Origin: Paraburkholderia sprentiae WSM5005
Lineage (GTDB): Bacteria; Pseudomonadota; Gammaproteobacteria; Burkholderiales; Burkholderiaceae
DNA: 64,000 nt
Direction of reading: 5' to 3'
Assembly (NCBI RefSeq): GCF_001865575.2
Contig: NZ_CP017565.2
Coordinates: 62,001-126,000, forward strand
The position numbers were made by a program, and so were the translations under genes. Below, one piece after another: positions 33,319 to 41,144 of this stretch. The notes below the pieces were generated by a model. It searched no databases, was not told where the DNA came from, and was given only the letters and a program-made list of their open reading frames with translations. How positions within the stretch are numbered: position 1 is the stretch's first letter; every line of letters begins with the position of its first letter.

Positions 33319-35007
33319 GCTGTGTAAAAACGCGAACCGATGTGGCTCTACGACTTCGCGGCGTCGACCACGGCCATTGCCGGCTGTTTTAACCCGCTGC
33401 ATGGCTGGAGGACGTTCAGGCCGGTCAGAATGCGAAGATTCGTCGACGAGCCCAGAATCTCTCCGGCTCGCCGCGGTGCAGCCTGTTTGATGTAAGGCCT
33501 CTCCTCAGGCCCTCATCTTTTGCATTAACGCCGCAGTACCCAAGATCGCCATGACGCGCTTGAGATTGTATGCGAGCACATGCAGACTCATCTCCGTGCT
33601 GACATGCTCGCGGGTCTTCATCAGGAAGTGCGCAGCGCCCATCCAGAACTTGAGCGTGCCAAACGGATGCTCCACGGTCTGACGGCGTATGCGCATCATT
33701 TCCGGCCTCTGGTGAAGTCGCTGCTGCATCGCCTCGACTACGCCCTCATGCTCCCAGCGCTTTATCCGGCGGGCCTGCTTTCCGGATGTGCATTGCTTTC
33801 TGATTGCGCAGGTAACACAAGCCGAACTTGAGTAGCAATGCAGCGTCATGCCGTGCTCGATGTTTGTGAAACGCCAGGTGAGCCGCTGTTGCGCTGGGCA
33901 ACGGTACTCATCATCTTCGGCAACGTAGACAAAGTCCTGCTTGCCGAAGTACCCATCTGCTTTACTGCCCGACGTTAGTGGTTTGGGAACGAAGGCCGTA
34001 AAACCCGCCTTATCGCATTGCAGAATTTCCTCGCCCTTGAAGTAACCCCGGTCAGCAACAACGGTCAGATTTTCGATGCCGGTAGCGGCTCGCGCCTGCG
34101 TGGCTATGTTCGTCAGCTGGTTACAATCATTGCCAAGATTGGTGACCTCGTGTGCCACGATCAGATGCGACGTGGCATCAACAGCGGTCTGAACGTTGTA
34201 GCCAACCATCCCTGTTCCCCGACCGCTGGTGGCCATGGAGCGCGCGTCCGGATCAGTCAACGAGACCTGTCCATCGGGTGAGTCGCGCAGTCGCTGCTCC
34301 ATTGCCTTCAGGCCTTGCATCTGCTGCCTGAGCTTCTTGATCTTGTCGCTGATGCGGCTCGTCTTCGCCTCGGCGACATCGGATTGCGTCCGGTCCGCTG
34401 TTTCCATCGCCGCAAGGTAACGCGCGATGCTCTCATCAATCTGCTGCATGCGTGCCCGGACCTTACCGCTCGTGAAGTTGCGATCACGATTGTTGACGGC
34501 TTTGAACTTGCTGCCGTCAATGGCCACAATCGACTTTGTGAACAGGTCCAGGTTACGGCACAACACGATGAATTGCCGGCATACATTGCGGATCGCTTTG
34601 CCGTTGTCACGGCGGAAGTCGGCAATGGTCTTGAAATCCGGAGAAAGGCGGCCTGTTAGCCACATGAGTTCAATGTTGCGCTGAGTCTCACGCTCCAGAC
34701 GCCGACTCGACTGAATGCGGTTCAGGTAGCCGTAGATATAGATCTTGAGCAGTACGGATGGATGATATGAGGGGCGCCCGGTCGTTGCGGGAGCGGCTCC
34801 CTCAAAGCCGAGCTCATGAAGATCAAGCTCATCGACAAAGACGTCGACTACGCGCACTGGATTGTCCTCGGACACATAGTCCTCAAGATACTCGGGCAGC
34901 AAGACAGCTTGCGTGCGGTCTTTGCCTTCAACGAATCGCTTCATGTGCCCGTCCGACCTGAATGCGTTACTTCAGTTTAGGCGATCAGCGTGCGTTTTCA
35001 CACAAGC
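33319..35007 (-). mobile_element. IS1182-like insertion sequence
   Basis: Single-ORF element with imperfect terminal inverted repeats: GCTGTGTAAAAACGC at 33319-33333 and GCGTTTTCACACAAGC at 34992-35007 (inverted). The left end lies only 5 bp from the IS1111-type right repeat, so the two elements are back to back. Confidence 0.8.
33505..34944 (-). CDS. IS1182-family transposase
   Basis: 479-aa DDE transposase. N-terminal domain KRFVEGKDRTQAVLLPEYLE, then GRPSYHPSVLLKIYIYGYLN. Catalytic region: SIVAIDGSKFKAVN (D), DRGYFKGEEI (D), a Cys-containing stretch CVTCAIRKQC, and the C-terminal HPFGTLKFWMG block with the Y-1 signature. Central coiled coil near residues 160-225. The frame is complete, so the element may be active. 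Confidence 0.93.
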   Translation of the reverse strand: MKRFVEGKDRTQAVLLPEYLEDYVSEDNPVRVVDVFVDELDLHELGFEGAAPATTGRPSYHPSVLLKIYIYGYLNRIQSSRRLERETQRNIELMWLTGRLSPDFKTIADFRRDNGKAIRNVCRQFIVLCRNLDLFTKSIVAIDGSKFKAVNNRDRNFTSGKVRARMQQIDESIARYLAAMETADRTQSDVAEAKTSRISDKIKKLRQQMQGLKAMEQRLRDSPDGQVSLTDPDARSMATSGRGTGMVGYNVQTAVDATSHLIVAHEVTNLGNDCNQLTNIATQARAATGIENLTVVADRGYFKGEEILQCDKAGFTAFVPKPLTSGSKADGYFGKQDFVYVAEDDEYRCPAQQRLTWRFTNIEHGMTLHCYSSSACVTCAIRKQCTSGKQARRIKRWEHEGVVEAMQQRLHQRPEMMRIRRQTVEHPFGTLKFWMGAAHFLMKTREHVSTEMSLHVLAYNLKRVMAILGTAALMQKMRA

Positions 35008-35335
35008 TGGACCCACTGCGGCCCTTCAAGTCGGCGCGAAATCAACGGCAGCCTTCAAGGGTGCAACGGCCATTCGCTTAGATCGGCTAACGCAAGAGGA
35101 CTGTTGGCTTGGCCAGCCGTCCCAACAAGCGTCATGCTGATAAGGCTTACGATTACAAGCGCTGCAGGAGCGATTGTTGCTAAATATCGTCGCTCGCATC
35201 GCACGCCGCAATCGTCTGTTCGCGCTTTATTGATGACTTGCGTTAGCGAGTCTTAGGCGGAAGCTGAAACGGCCGGCAGTTCGACGGGCGGTAGCGGTGT
35301 TACTAGTTTTATTCCGCTCCGACGAGGAGACGACA
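35008..35335. other. Non-coding stretch upstream of the PHB depolymerase gene
   Basis: No supported gene. It follows the IS1182-like end directly and should hold the promoter for the 35336 gene; no clear -35/-10 pair was recognised. Confidence 0.5.
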
Positions 35336-36496
35336 ATGATGACGATGGCGTTAGGCCTACGGTTAGCGTCGGCAGCTGTGTTAGCGATCGGCCTCGCCGG
35401 GTGCGGGGGTGGTGGCGATTCGGTCAGTACGCATGCCGGTGCGCCGGCACAGGCGAAGGCGTTAGCCGCCACCGGGAGCCCGACCGCGGACGGTGGATCG
35501 GGCGCGTCCACGATCGTAAAACTTCAGCGCTATCGGATCGACCCGACGAAGGTCTTCGTCGCGGGTATTTCGTCTGGCGGTTTCGCGGCGGTGCAGATGC
35601 ACGTTGCTCACTCCTCGACCTTCAAAGGGGCCGCTGTCTACGCGGGCGGGGTGTACTGGTGTGCCGGCGCCGGGGGAGCAGCGTCAGCTTTGGCAAACTG
35701 TGGCGGCTTAACGCTTCCGTCGAATCGGGCGTCGTACAACAGCATGCTTACGGAATCCGAGGCGTATCTGGACGCGCAATCGTCCCTCGGTACCATCGAC
35801 CCGGCGACGAATCTGCGTGAACAGCCCGTCTACCTCTGGTCCGGCACGCAGGACCAGGTCGTCAATCCGCTCGAGATGGCCGACCTCAACTCGGAATACC
35901 GACGTTATGGGGCCAATGTTCACTTTGACAATGCCTATCCCGCCGAGCACGGCTGGGAATCGCCTGACGGCGAACTTGCATGCGGCACGCTCGGGAGTCC
36001 CTACATGGTGCGCTGCCTGGCAAATGGCGCAGTCTACGATTCAGTAGAAACGTGGCTGACGATGTTCCTCGGTCCATTGAATCCGCGCAACAACGGAAAG
36101 CTGTCGGGTACGCTGTCTTCATTCGATCAGACGGAGTTCGGGGCGTCGCCAAACGTTTCGATGAGTTCAACTGGGAGCGTTTTTGTTCCCAAAGCCTGCG
36201 CGCAAGGGAACAAGTGCGGATTCGTGCTTGCCCTCCACGGCTGCCTGCAGGAGGCATCACTTATTGGAAACCGCTGGGTCACCGAGGCCGGCATCAATGA
36301 ATGGGCCGACACAAACAAACTCGTGGTCGTGTATCCCGACACGATCGCGTCGTCTGCGCCAGGGCCGACGAACCCGAATGCATGCTTCGACTGGTGGGGC
36401 TACTCCAATCAGTACGACTCGAACTACGCACTCAAGAGCGGCTTGCAGATGTCGGTGCTCTACGCGATGGTGCAGCGCGTGACTGGCCGACCGTAG
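35336..36496 (+). CDS. PHB depolymerase-family esterase lipoprotein
   Basis: 386-aa secreted esterase of the PHB depolymerase (PhaZ-like) family, which cleaves short-chain polyhydroxyalkanoates or related esters. A lipoprotein signal ends in GLAGC followed by GGGG (lipid Cys near residue 22). The lipase box GISSGGFA (nucleophile Ser near 80) and C-terminal Asp/His region (PNACFDWWGYSN, HGWESPDG) are present; CGFVLALHGCLQ is the usual oxyanion-hole block. ATG 35336 or 35339 is placed by GAGGAGA upstream. Linked catalytic-domain fusions such as a substrate-binding domain are absent. Confidence 0.88.
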   Translation: MMTMALGLRLASAAVLAIGLAGCGGGGDSVSTHAGAPAQAKALAATGSPTADGGSGASTIVKLQRYRIDPTKVFVAGISSGGFAAVQMHVAHSSTFKGAAVYAGGVYWCAGAGGAASALANCGGLTLPSNRASYNSMLTESEAYLDAQSSLGTIDPATNLREQPVYLWSGTQDQVVNPLEMADLNSEYRRYGANVHFDNAYPAEHGWESPDGELACGTLGSPYMVRCLANGAVYDSVETWLTMFLGPLNPRNNGKLSGTLSSFDQTEFGASPNVSMSSTGSVFVPKACAQGNKCGFVLALHGCLQEASLIGNRWVTEAGINEWADTNKLVVVYPDTIASSAPGPTNPNACFDWWGYSNQYDSNYALKSGLQMSVLYAMVQRVTGRP

Positions 36497-36599
36497 GGCC
36501 GTCGGGGCACGGTTCGAATCGGGCGGCCGGTCGCCGCTGGCAGCAGCGCTTATCTGGGTGCGAAATGAAGGATGAAGGTGGGGCCGTCGAGGGGACGTC

Positions 36600-36912
36600 C
36601 ACCCGACGGAGATTTTTTTGGGGCGGTGGACGCCGTCTGGTTCAAGGTGATGCCGATGCGACAGCGCTGCTGCTCGCTTGCCGGTGATCGTTTTCCTCCG
36701 CTTCCACAGGCAAGATAAAGCCCAAGGGTTCCATCGATCGATGGTGATTGAACCAGGCCACCCATTCGAGCGTGGCAAGCTCGACGGATTCGCGCGCTTT
36801 CCATGGGGTACGGCGACGAATCAATTCCGCTTTGTGCAAACCATTGATCGTCTCTCCAAGCGCGTCGTCATGACTGTCGCCGGGACCGCCACGATCATCC
36901 GCAAAGACTGAT
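36600..36912 (-). pseudogene. IS3-family transposase (orfB) 3' remnant
   Basis: The reading GDSHDDALGETINGLHKAEL...TLEWVAWFNHHR with EPLGFI is the C-terminal end of an IS3-family (IS407-like) DDE transposase, including its final catalytic Glu (ALGETING). The last residues continue in another frame (QRCRIGITLNQTAS near 36645-36680). No orfA or N-terminal part is present, so the element is dead. Confidence 0.8.
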
Positions 36913-37020
36913 GAAGCAACGTTCATCTGCGCCCAACGAACGACCGTTTGCTGGGCGGATCCGACGTTCGAACGTCCGAAGGCCCTGACTCCCGAATGAC
37001 GCTTGATGGGCCGATCTTTG
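36898..37020. repeat. Dispersed degenerate repeat, copy A
   Basis: GATGAAGCAACGTTC...GGGCGGATCCGACGTTC...GAACGTCCGA...GCGAATGACGC-type sequence resembles 46611-46730. Similarity is partial (patchy) but ordered over about 110 bp. Confidence 0.5.
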
Positions 37021-37571
37021 TCCGACGTCGATCGACGGCACGCGAGCCACTTCTGCCCTTCGACTTGGCAAGACCGCAGCGGCAACTTCCAAAGTAGCGG
37101 CTGTTCCCTCGGATGTCTATGCGCCACACAAGGCGCGCACGACGGTCAAAAGGAGAGCCTTGACCGCCTGCCCCGAAGTACTCAGCTTCAACGTCCGATA
37201 AAAAGACTACGAGCGTCATATCACGCGGGCGCTAGCTGGAGCGCAAACACGCGCCAGTTGCGGCGCTCAGCGTTCCTTGCCATGTGTACTGGAGTCAGGC
37301 GCCTCCGTGCAGCGCGTTGAGGCGTGACCTTTCAGCACGCTGATGGTGCACGTGGTGAGGTGGCTTGCAATGCGTCACGCGTTCGGCTGTGTGGTGAAAC
37401 CTCGCCAGCGATACTGCGGCTGCTCATTCGCGAACTCGCCCGATGATCGGCCTGCCAGCGGGCGCGCGTCTGGATACGGGCTTTCCCTTAATCCTGCAGG
37501 CAGCTTTGTTAGAAGCCGAATGTTGGCTATCTTTGACTCACCATCTGCCAGGCGGAACGAGAGAGGCAATC
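37021..37571. other. Non-coding stretch before the BON gene
   Basis: Only unconvincing open frames are seen. The last 130 bp should hold the promoter of the BON-domain gene. Confidence 0.5.
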
Positions 37572-37925
37572 ATGAAAGCATGGAACGTCGTGAATCTGCT
37601 TGTCGTCGTGGGATGCGTGACGTTGACGTGGAACGTCTACGCGCAAGCCAGCAACGCTATGCCGATGGGCTCGGGTCCGGCTGCAAGTTCAGGCAAGGCG
37701 ACGCCAGCGGACAAGAAGCTGGCTCGGGATGTACGCAAGGCGTTGTCGAAAGCGCCCAACTTCAACGTGTCGAACGTATTCGTCAAGGCGCGCGGCGGTG
37801 TGGTGACATTATCCGGCAGCGTGTCGGACGGTCCTCAGATCCAGCAGGCCGCGGAAGTGGCGAAGGGCGTGCCGGGTGTAACGTCGGTGAGTAACCATCT
37901 GACGCTCTATACGAAAGGGTATTGA
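37572..37925 (+). CDS. Exported BON-domain protein
   Basis: 117-aa periplasmic protein: signal peptide MKAWNVVNLLVVVGCVTLTW..., cut near YAQA (about residue 25), a Gly/Ser/Ala linker, then one BON domain (LARDVRKALSKAPNFNVSNV...VVTLSGSVSDGPQIQQAAEV...GVTSVSNHL). BON domains bind phospholipid or polymers; single-BON proteins are commonly linked to osmotic or envelope stress. ATG 37572 has AGAGAGG 6 bp upstream. Confidence 0.88.
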   Translation: MKAWNVVNLLVVVGCVTLTWNVYAQASNAMPMGSGPAASSGKATPADKKLARDVRKALSKAPNFNVSNVFVKARGGVVTLSGSVSDGPQIQQAAEVAKGVPGVTSVSNHLTLYTKGY

Positions 37926-38551
37926 CCTTCGAGGCGGCGCCGGGAAGTACTGGCCGTTTTCAGCCGTGAATATTGCAAGAAGAGCCGACGCTTCGTGAAA
38001 TTTCACGCGCTCCCTTAGCGCCTTCGATTTGCAATAGCCTTGGCAACGTTACGCCGTTCTTCGCCGCTGTCACTCGGCAAGAATCGACACGAGCATTTTA
38101 GGCGGGGCCGATCTACAGTCAAGTCGCGCCAGAGCACGGATTCATGTTCCAGGCACGGCTCCGGCGCTTCTGTGAGGGGGCTCAGCACCGCCGGTCGCGA
38201 TCGGCGGTGCCCGACCCTGAGCCGACGGTGGACCCAGCAGCACATATTCGGCAGCTTCCAAACTACAGCGGCCTTTCACTCCTGCCAGCCGCTCGGCGGG
38301 TCATCGGCCATTGCGCTCGTTAGCTTTTTTTCTTCGAGTGGCTGCAGTAGCTCGCTGAGCAGCCACCCATTCACAAGAACGTGATCGACTCGATCGCCCG
38401 AAACGCCTACGCGTGCAGCGTAGGAGCACTATTGCACCGCGAACCCGCCGCACAATAGCTTACAAACCATGTATCTGCACCTCGAAGATTACTGCCTTCG
38501 AGCAAACGGAGTCAAAGCGACGGCGAAGTTTCCCCTCGATACCCTTTAGCT
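37926..38551. other. 626-bp spacer next to the defence operon
   Basis: No gene is supported; open frames here look like chance frames in GC-rich DNA. Composition changes near 38.5 kb to the AT-richer operon, so the left junction of that island lies in or near this spacer. Confidence 0.5.
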
Positions 38552-39688
38552 TTATCGAAAGAAGTCGTGGATCGCTTTTAGCATGAACTTAGCGGAAATG
38601 TATGACCCGTAAGAGTGAAGGTCATCATCTTTGCCGGAATTGCATAGATCCACTACTGTCTTGGCGCAAATGCATGGGGGCCTCCGCGGTGATAGCTCTG
38701 CCGCTTGGTGCACAGCAAAGATCTCCATATCCAAAGCGCCAACTTTTCTATGGATGACCTGAATTTGGTCCAAATGTCTTTGGTCAGCTATAACAGCAGA
38801 CCCGCTGGTAAATACGCTCAAATCAGGTTTGACCTGAGTGGTGGGGCGCTTCCCGCCACGGAATCCAGCCTCCAATTCATCAAGAAGCTGGTCGGTATTG
38901 AGCAATGCTCGCAATCTGGGTAGTAACTGTGGATCGGTTCCTACTTGATAGGGCTCGTGCCTGAAACCGTCGGCTGTCCATTTACCCGACTGGTACTCGT
39001 ATGCCATGCTGGATACCAATAGTTGGCCCATTTCCGCACGGTCCTTGAAGCCTCCGCAAATCCCACTCATACCAACCACACTTGGTTTGAAGCGCTCGAT
39101 ACAAAGTGACGCGGTGATTGCGGCATTAACCAAGCCCATTTTAGGCATTAGCACGACTGTGCCGTTCTTCGCTCCGATCGAAACATCGAAACAATCGATG
39201 CCTGCTCGCGTGACCTGCCGTCCTTCAAGTAGAGCCACGTATGGATTTCTTTCTTCTTGCAGTGCACAAAACACAACGAAATCGAAATCGACGTTTCGAT
39301 TAAGTTGGATAATAATGGAATCAAGCGTCGACTGCCATCCCTTGGTGTTTGCATAATTAGCCAAAATGCATCCGCGTGCCTCGTAAAATTCTCTCAAATC
39401 GGGAAAATCATTCGGGTATGAGCTAATAGCCAACAAAAACGCATTTGCTTTGCCCGCTTTGACTATCGTTTCGAGGATCGCCTTCCCATTTTGCGTCGCA
39501 GCGCCCTTATCTACACTCGGCAACTGGAGGTCGATTATAAACAAGCCGATGTCAAACTGAAGCCCCGCAGCAAAATCCGTCATGTTCTTCGCACGAACGA
39601 TGTTCGACGCGACGACTCCCTTCTTTTGAAGGTAAGAATAGATAGCCTTTGCCTTCGAATCATTGTCTTCAATAAGCATGACTTTCAT
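38552..39688 (-). CDS. dtcC: Receiver-nucleoside phosphorylase fusion (DtcC-like effector)
   Basis: 378-aa protein (ATG 39688, forming an ATGA overlap with the previous stop; GAGGA upstream). Residues below are counted from the alternative ATG at 39694. The receiver domain (about 1-125) has the acidic pair EDND and phospho-acceptor Asp 55 (LFIIDLQLPS). The phosphorylase/MTAN-like domain (about 136-380) shows VFCALQEERNPY, MGLVNAA, GICGG (211-215), the purine-site ALDMEIFAV (320-328) and catalytic Asp 349 in KTVVDLCNSGKDDD. In the known Detocs system, DtcC has this build and, once phosphorylated, cleaves ATP to adenine and ribose triphosphate. Activity here is inferred. Confidence 0.85.
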   Translation of the reverse strand: MKVMLIEDNDSKAKAIYSYLQKKGVVASNIVRAKNMTDFAAGLQFDIGLFIIDLQLPSVDKGAATQNGKAILETIVKAGKANAFLLAISSYPNDFPDLREFYEARGCILANYANTKGWQSTLDSIIIQLNRNVDFDFVVFCALQEERNPYVALLEGRQVTRAGIDCFDVSIGAKNGTVVLMPKMGLVNAAITASLCIERFKPSVVGMSGICGGFKDRAEMGQLLVSSMAYEYQSGKWTADGFRHEPYQVGTDPQLLPRLRALLNTDQLLDELEAGFRGGKRPTTQVKPDLSVFTSGSAVIADQRHLDQIQVIHRKVGALDMEIFAVHQAAELSPRRPPCICAKTVVDLCNSGKDDDLHSYGSYISAKFMLKAIHDFFR

Positions 39689-40134
39689 CGGCATTTCCTC
39701 AAGATGGAGGTAATCACTTGAAGCGTTTGCTTCGATTTGTAGTGGTAAAGGACTGCGCCGATCACGTTTTGATTGTATTTTTCCCGAATTATCTCAGGAG
39801 ATTTTTTTAATTTCACCTTAGTGCTGCCAATGTAAAAATCTGGATACTGCGTGACTATGACGATGTGAGGCGATTGACCTTTTCGTTTCAACGCGCGAAG
39901 GACTTCGATCCCCCCTTGAGCTTGATCGTGACCTTTTTGCATATCCTCCGCGCTTTCTCCAAAAGTGGAGAGTGCCATGTCTAAAATGATAAGATCATAG
40001 TCATTTTCCAAAACACTTAGCACCGCGCTGTTCACGCCATCTACGATCTCTGGATCAGCCTTAAAGACCTCTCGAACGCAAGTCAGAATCTCATCGCGCT
40101 TATGAGTCTCATCTTCCACAAGTAGGATATTCAA
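39685..40134 (-). CDS. dtcB: Stand-alone receiver protein (DtcB-like)
   Basis: 149-aa single-domain response regulator: acidic residues in LLVEDET, phospho-acceptor Asp 52 (IILDMALSTF), Thr in IVTQYPDF and Lys in KVKLKKSP. There is no output domain. It overlaps both neighbours by 4 bp (ATGA). In Detocs, DtcB competes for phosphate from the kinase and prevents accidental activation of the DtcC effector; the same buffering role is inferred here from gene order and domain content. An acidic loop (GESAEDMQKGHDQA) is inserted after the phospho-site. Confidence 0.85.
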   Translation of the reverse strand: MNILLVEDETHKRDEILTCVREVFKADPEIVDGVNSAVLSVLENDYDLIILDMALSTFGESAEDMQKGHDQAQGGIEVLRALKRKGQSPHIVIVTQYPDFYIGSTKVKLKKSPEIIREKYNQNVIGAVLYHYKSKQTLQVITSILRKCR

Positions 40135-41126
40135 GAATCCACTCCGGCAGAAACCTCTTGCGCAATTTCAACGTGCATAGAAAAGCTCAATGTAAGTTGA
40201 CGTTTATCGCCGTACGATCGATATTGGACCGTATGCATTCCCTCTGATACCCGCGTTATAAATTTTACTTTCTTAATTCCGGTATATCCTTCCGTCACCA
40301 TATCGATCCCCGCCTCAGCAGATTCAATAGCCTTTTGGATTCGCTCTTTACATCGAATGAACTCGTCGCCCGGGACCGTCGATGTAATGTCAACGGAAAG
40401 ATATTCGAGAACAGAAGATGGACTTGAGTGTTCCGAGCAAACGTTCACAGTGACCTCACTGTCCTTTTCCCCGTGTTTTTGAGCATTCTTAAGAAGTGCA
40501 GCTAAGCAGTCGTATATCCTGTGAACCGAGATTCCGGTGAATTTATGGTCCAGGGCATTCCCTGAGAACTTCATGTCGTTGTGGCGATTTAACTCAAGAG
40601 CGATGATTTGGCATAGATCGGGTACGGACGCGGAGACAAAACCTGTCTGGGGCACCTGAAACCAATCCGCCACCTTCTTAAACACCTCATTGACAGCATC
40701 ATGCAACTCGAGTTTCATTTGTGTTTCGATAATACTAAGTGTGCCGGAAAAACATTTGTCAAGCAAAGAGGTGGCTTCTTGGAGCATCTTCGTTCTGATG
40801 AACCGCGCCGCATTTTCCAACTGTGGCGCGATCTGCTTCCAGCAAAAAGCCACGACAAGATCGTTAAGCAATTCGCTCCCGCCCGCCGCGCGCAAAGCGC
40901 TCGATAGATTTCGAAGATTCTCTTGGGTGGCGATATCGTCAGTATCCAAATCAGCACTGAAAAGTGATCCATTGGATCTAAATTGTAAGTGCTCCCTTCG
41001 TAATCTATCAACTAACTCCTTATAAGCATTCATCCAGGACGCGACAACCTTTCGCATGTATGGATTCGACATAATTACCGAAAATTCAGTTTTTCGGAGG
41101 ACCGCATCTACGGTATCAGTAGTCAC
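40131..41126 (-). CDS. GHKL-type histidine kinase-like protein (DtcA kinase part)
   Basis: 331-aa protein with a helical N-terminal half and a C-terminal GHKL ATPase-like domain. The N-box is LAALLKNAQKHGE (208-220). A G-box-like EGYTGIKKVKFI lies at 279-290, while the DxGxG box is not obvious. A possible phospho-acceptor is His 142 in KLELHDAVNEVF, at the end of a long helix where a DHp domain would sit. No transmembrane segment. Overlaps the receiver gene by 4 bp. It fits the kinase role of DtcA in Detocs but lacks an evident sensor domain, which may be supplied by the 656-aa protein encoded upstream. Confidence 0.7.
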   Translation of the reverse strand: MTTDTVDAVLRKTEFSVIMSNPYMRKVVASWMNAYKELVDRLRREHLQFRSNGSLFSADLDTDDIATQENLRNLSSALRAAGGSELLNDLVVAFCWKQIAPQLENAARFIRTKMLQEATSLLDKCFSGTLSIIETQMKLELHDAVNEVFKKVADWFQVPQTGFVSASVPDLCQIIALELNRHNDMKFSGNALDHKFTGISVHRIYDCLAALLKNAQKHGEKDSEVTVNVCSEHSSPSSVLEYLSVDITSTVPGDEFIRCKERIQKAIESAEAGIDMVTEGYTGIKKVKFITRVSEGMHTVQYRSYGDKRQLTLSFSMHVEIAQEVSAGVDS

Positions 41127-41144
41127 GCCGTCGAGTGTATTATG

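Noticed and set aside
36509..36524. GGTTCGAATC, resembling a tRNA T-loop
   Set aside because: No acceptor stem, anticodon arm or CCA-like end can be paired around it.
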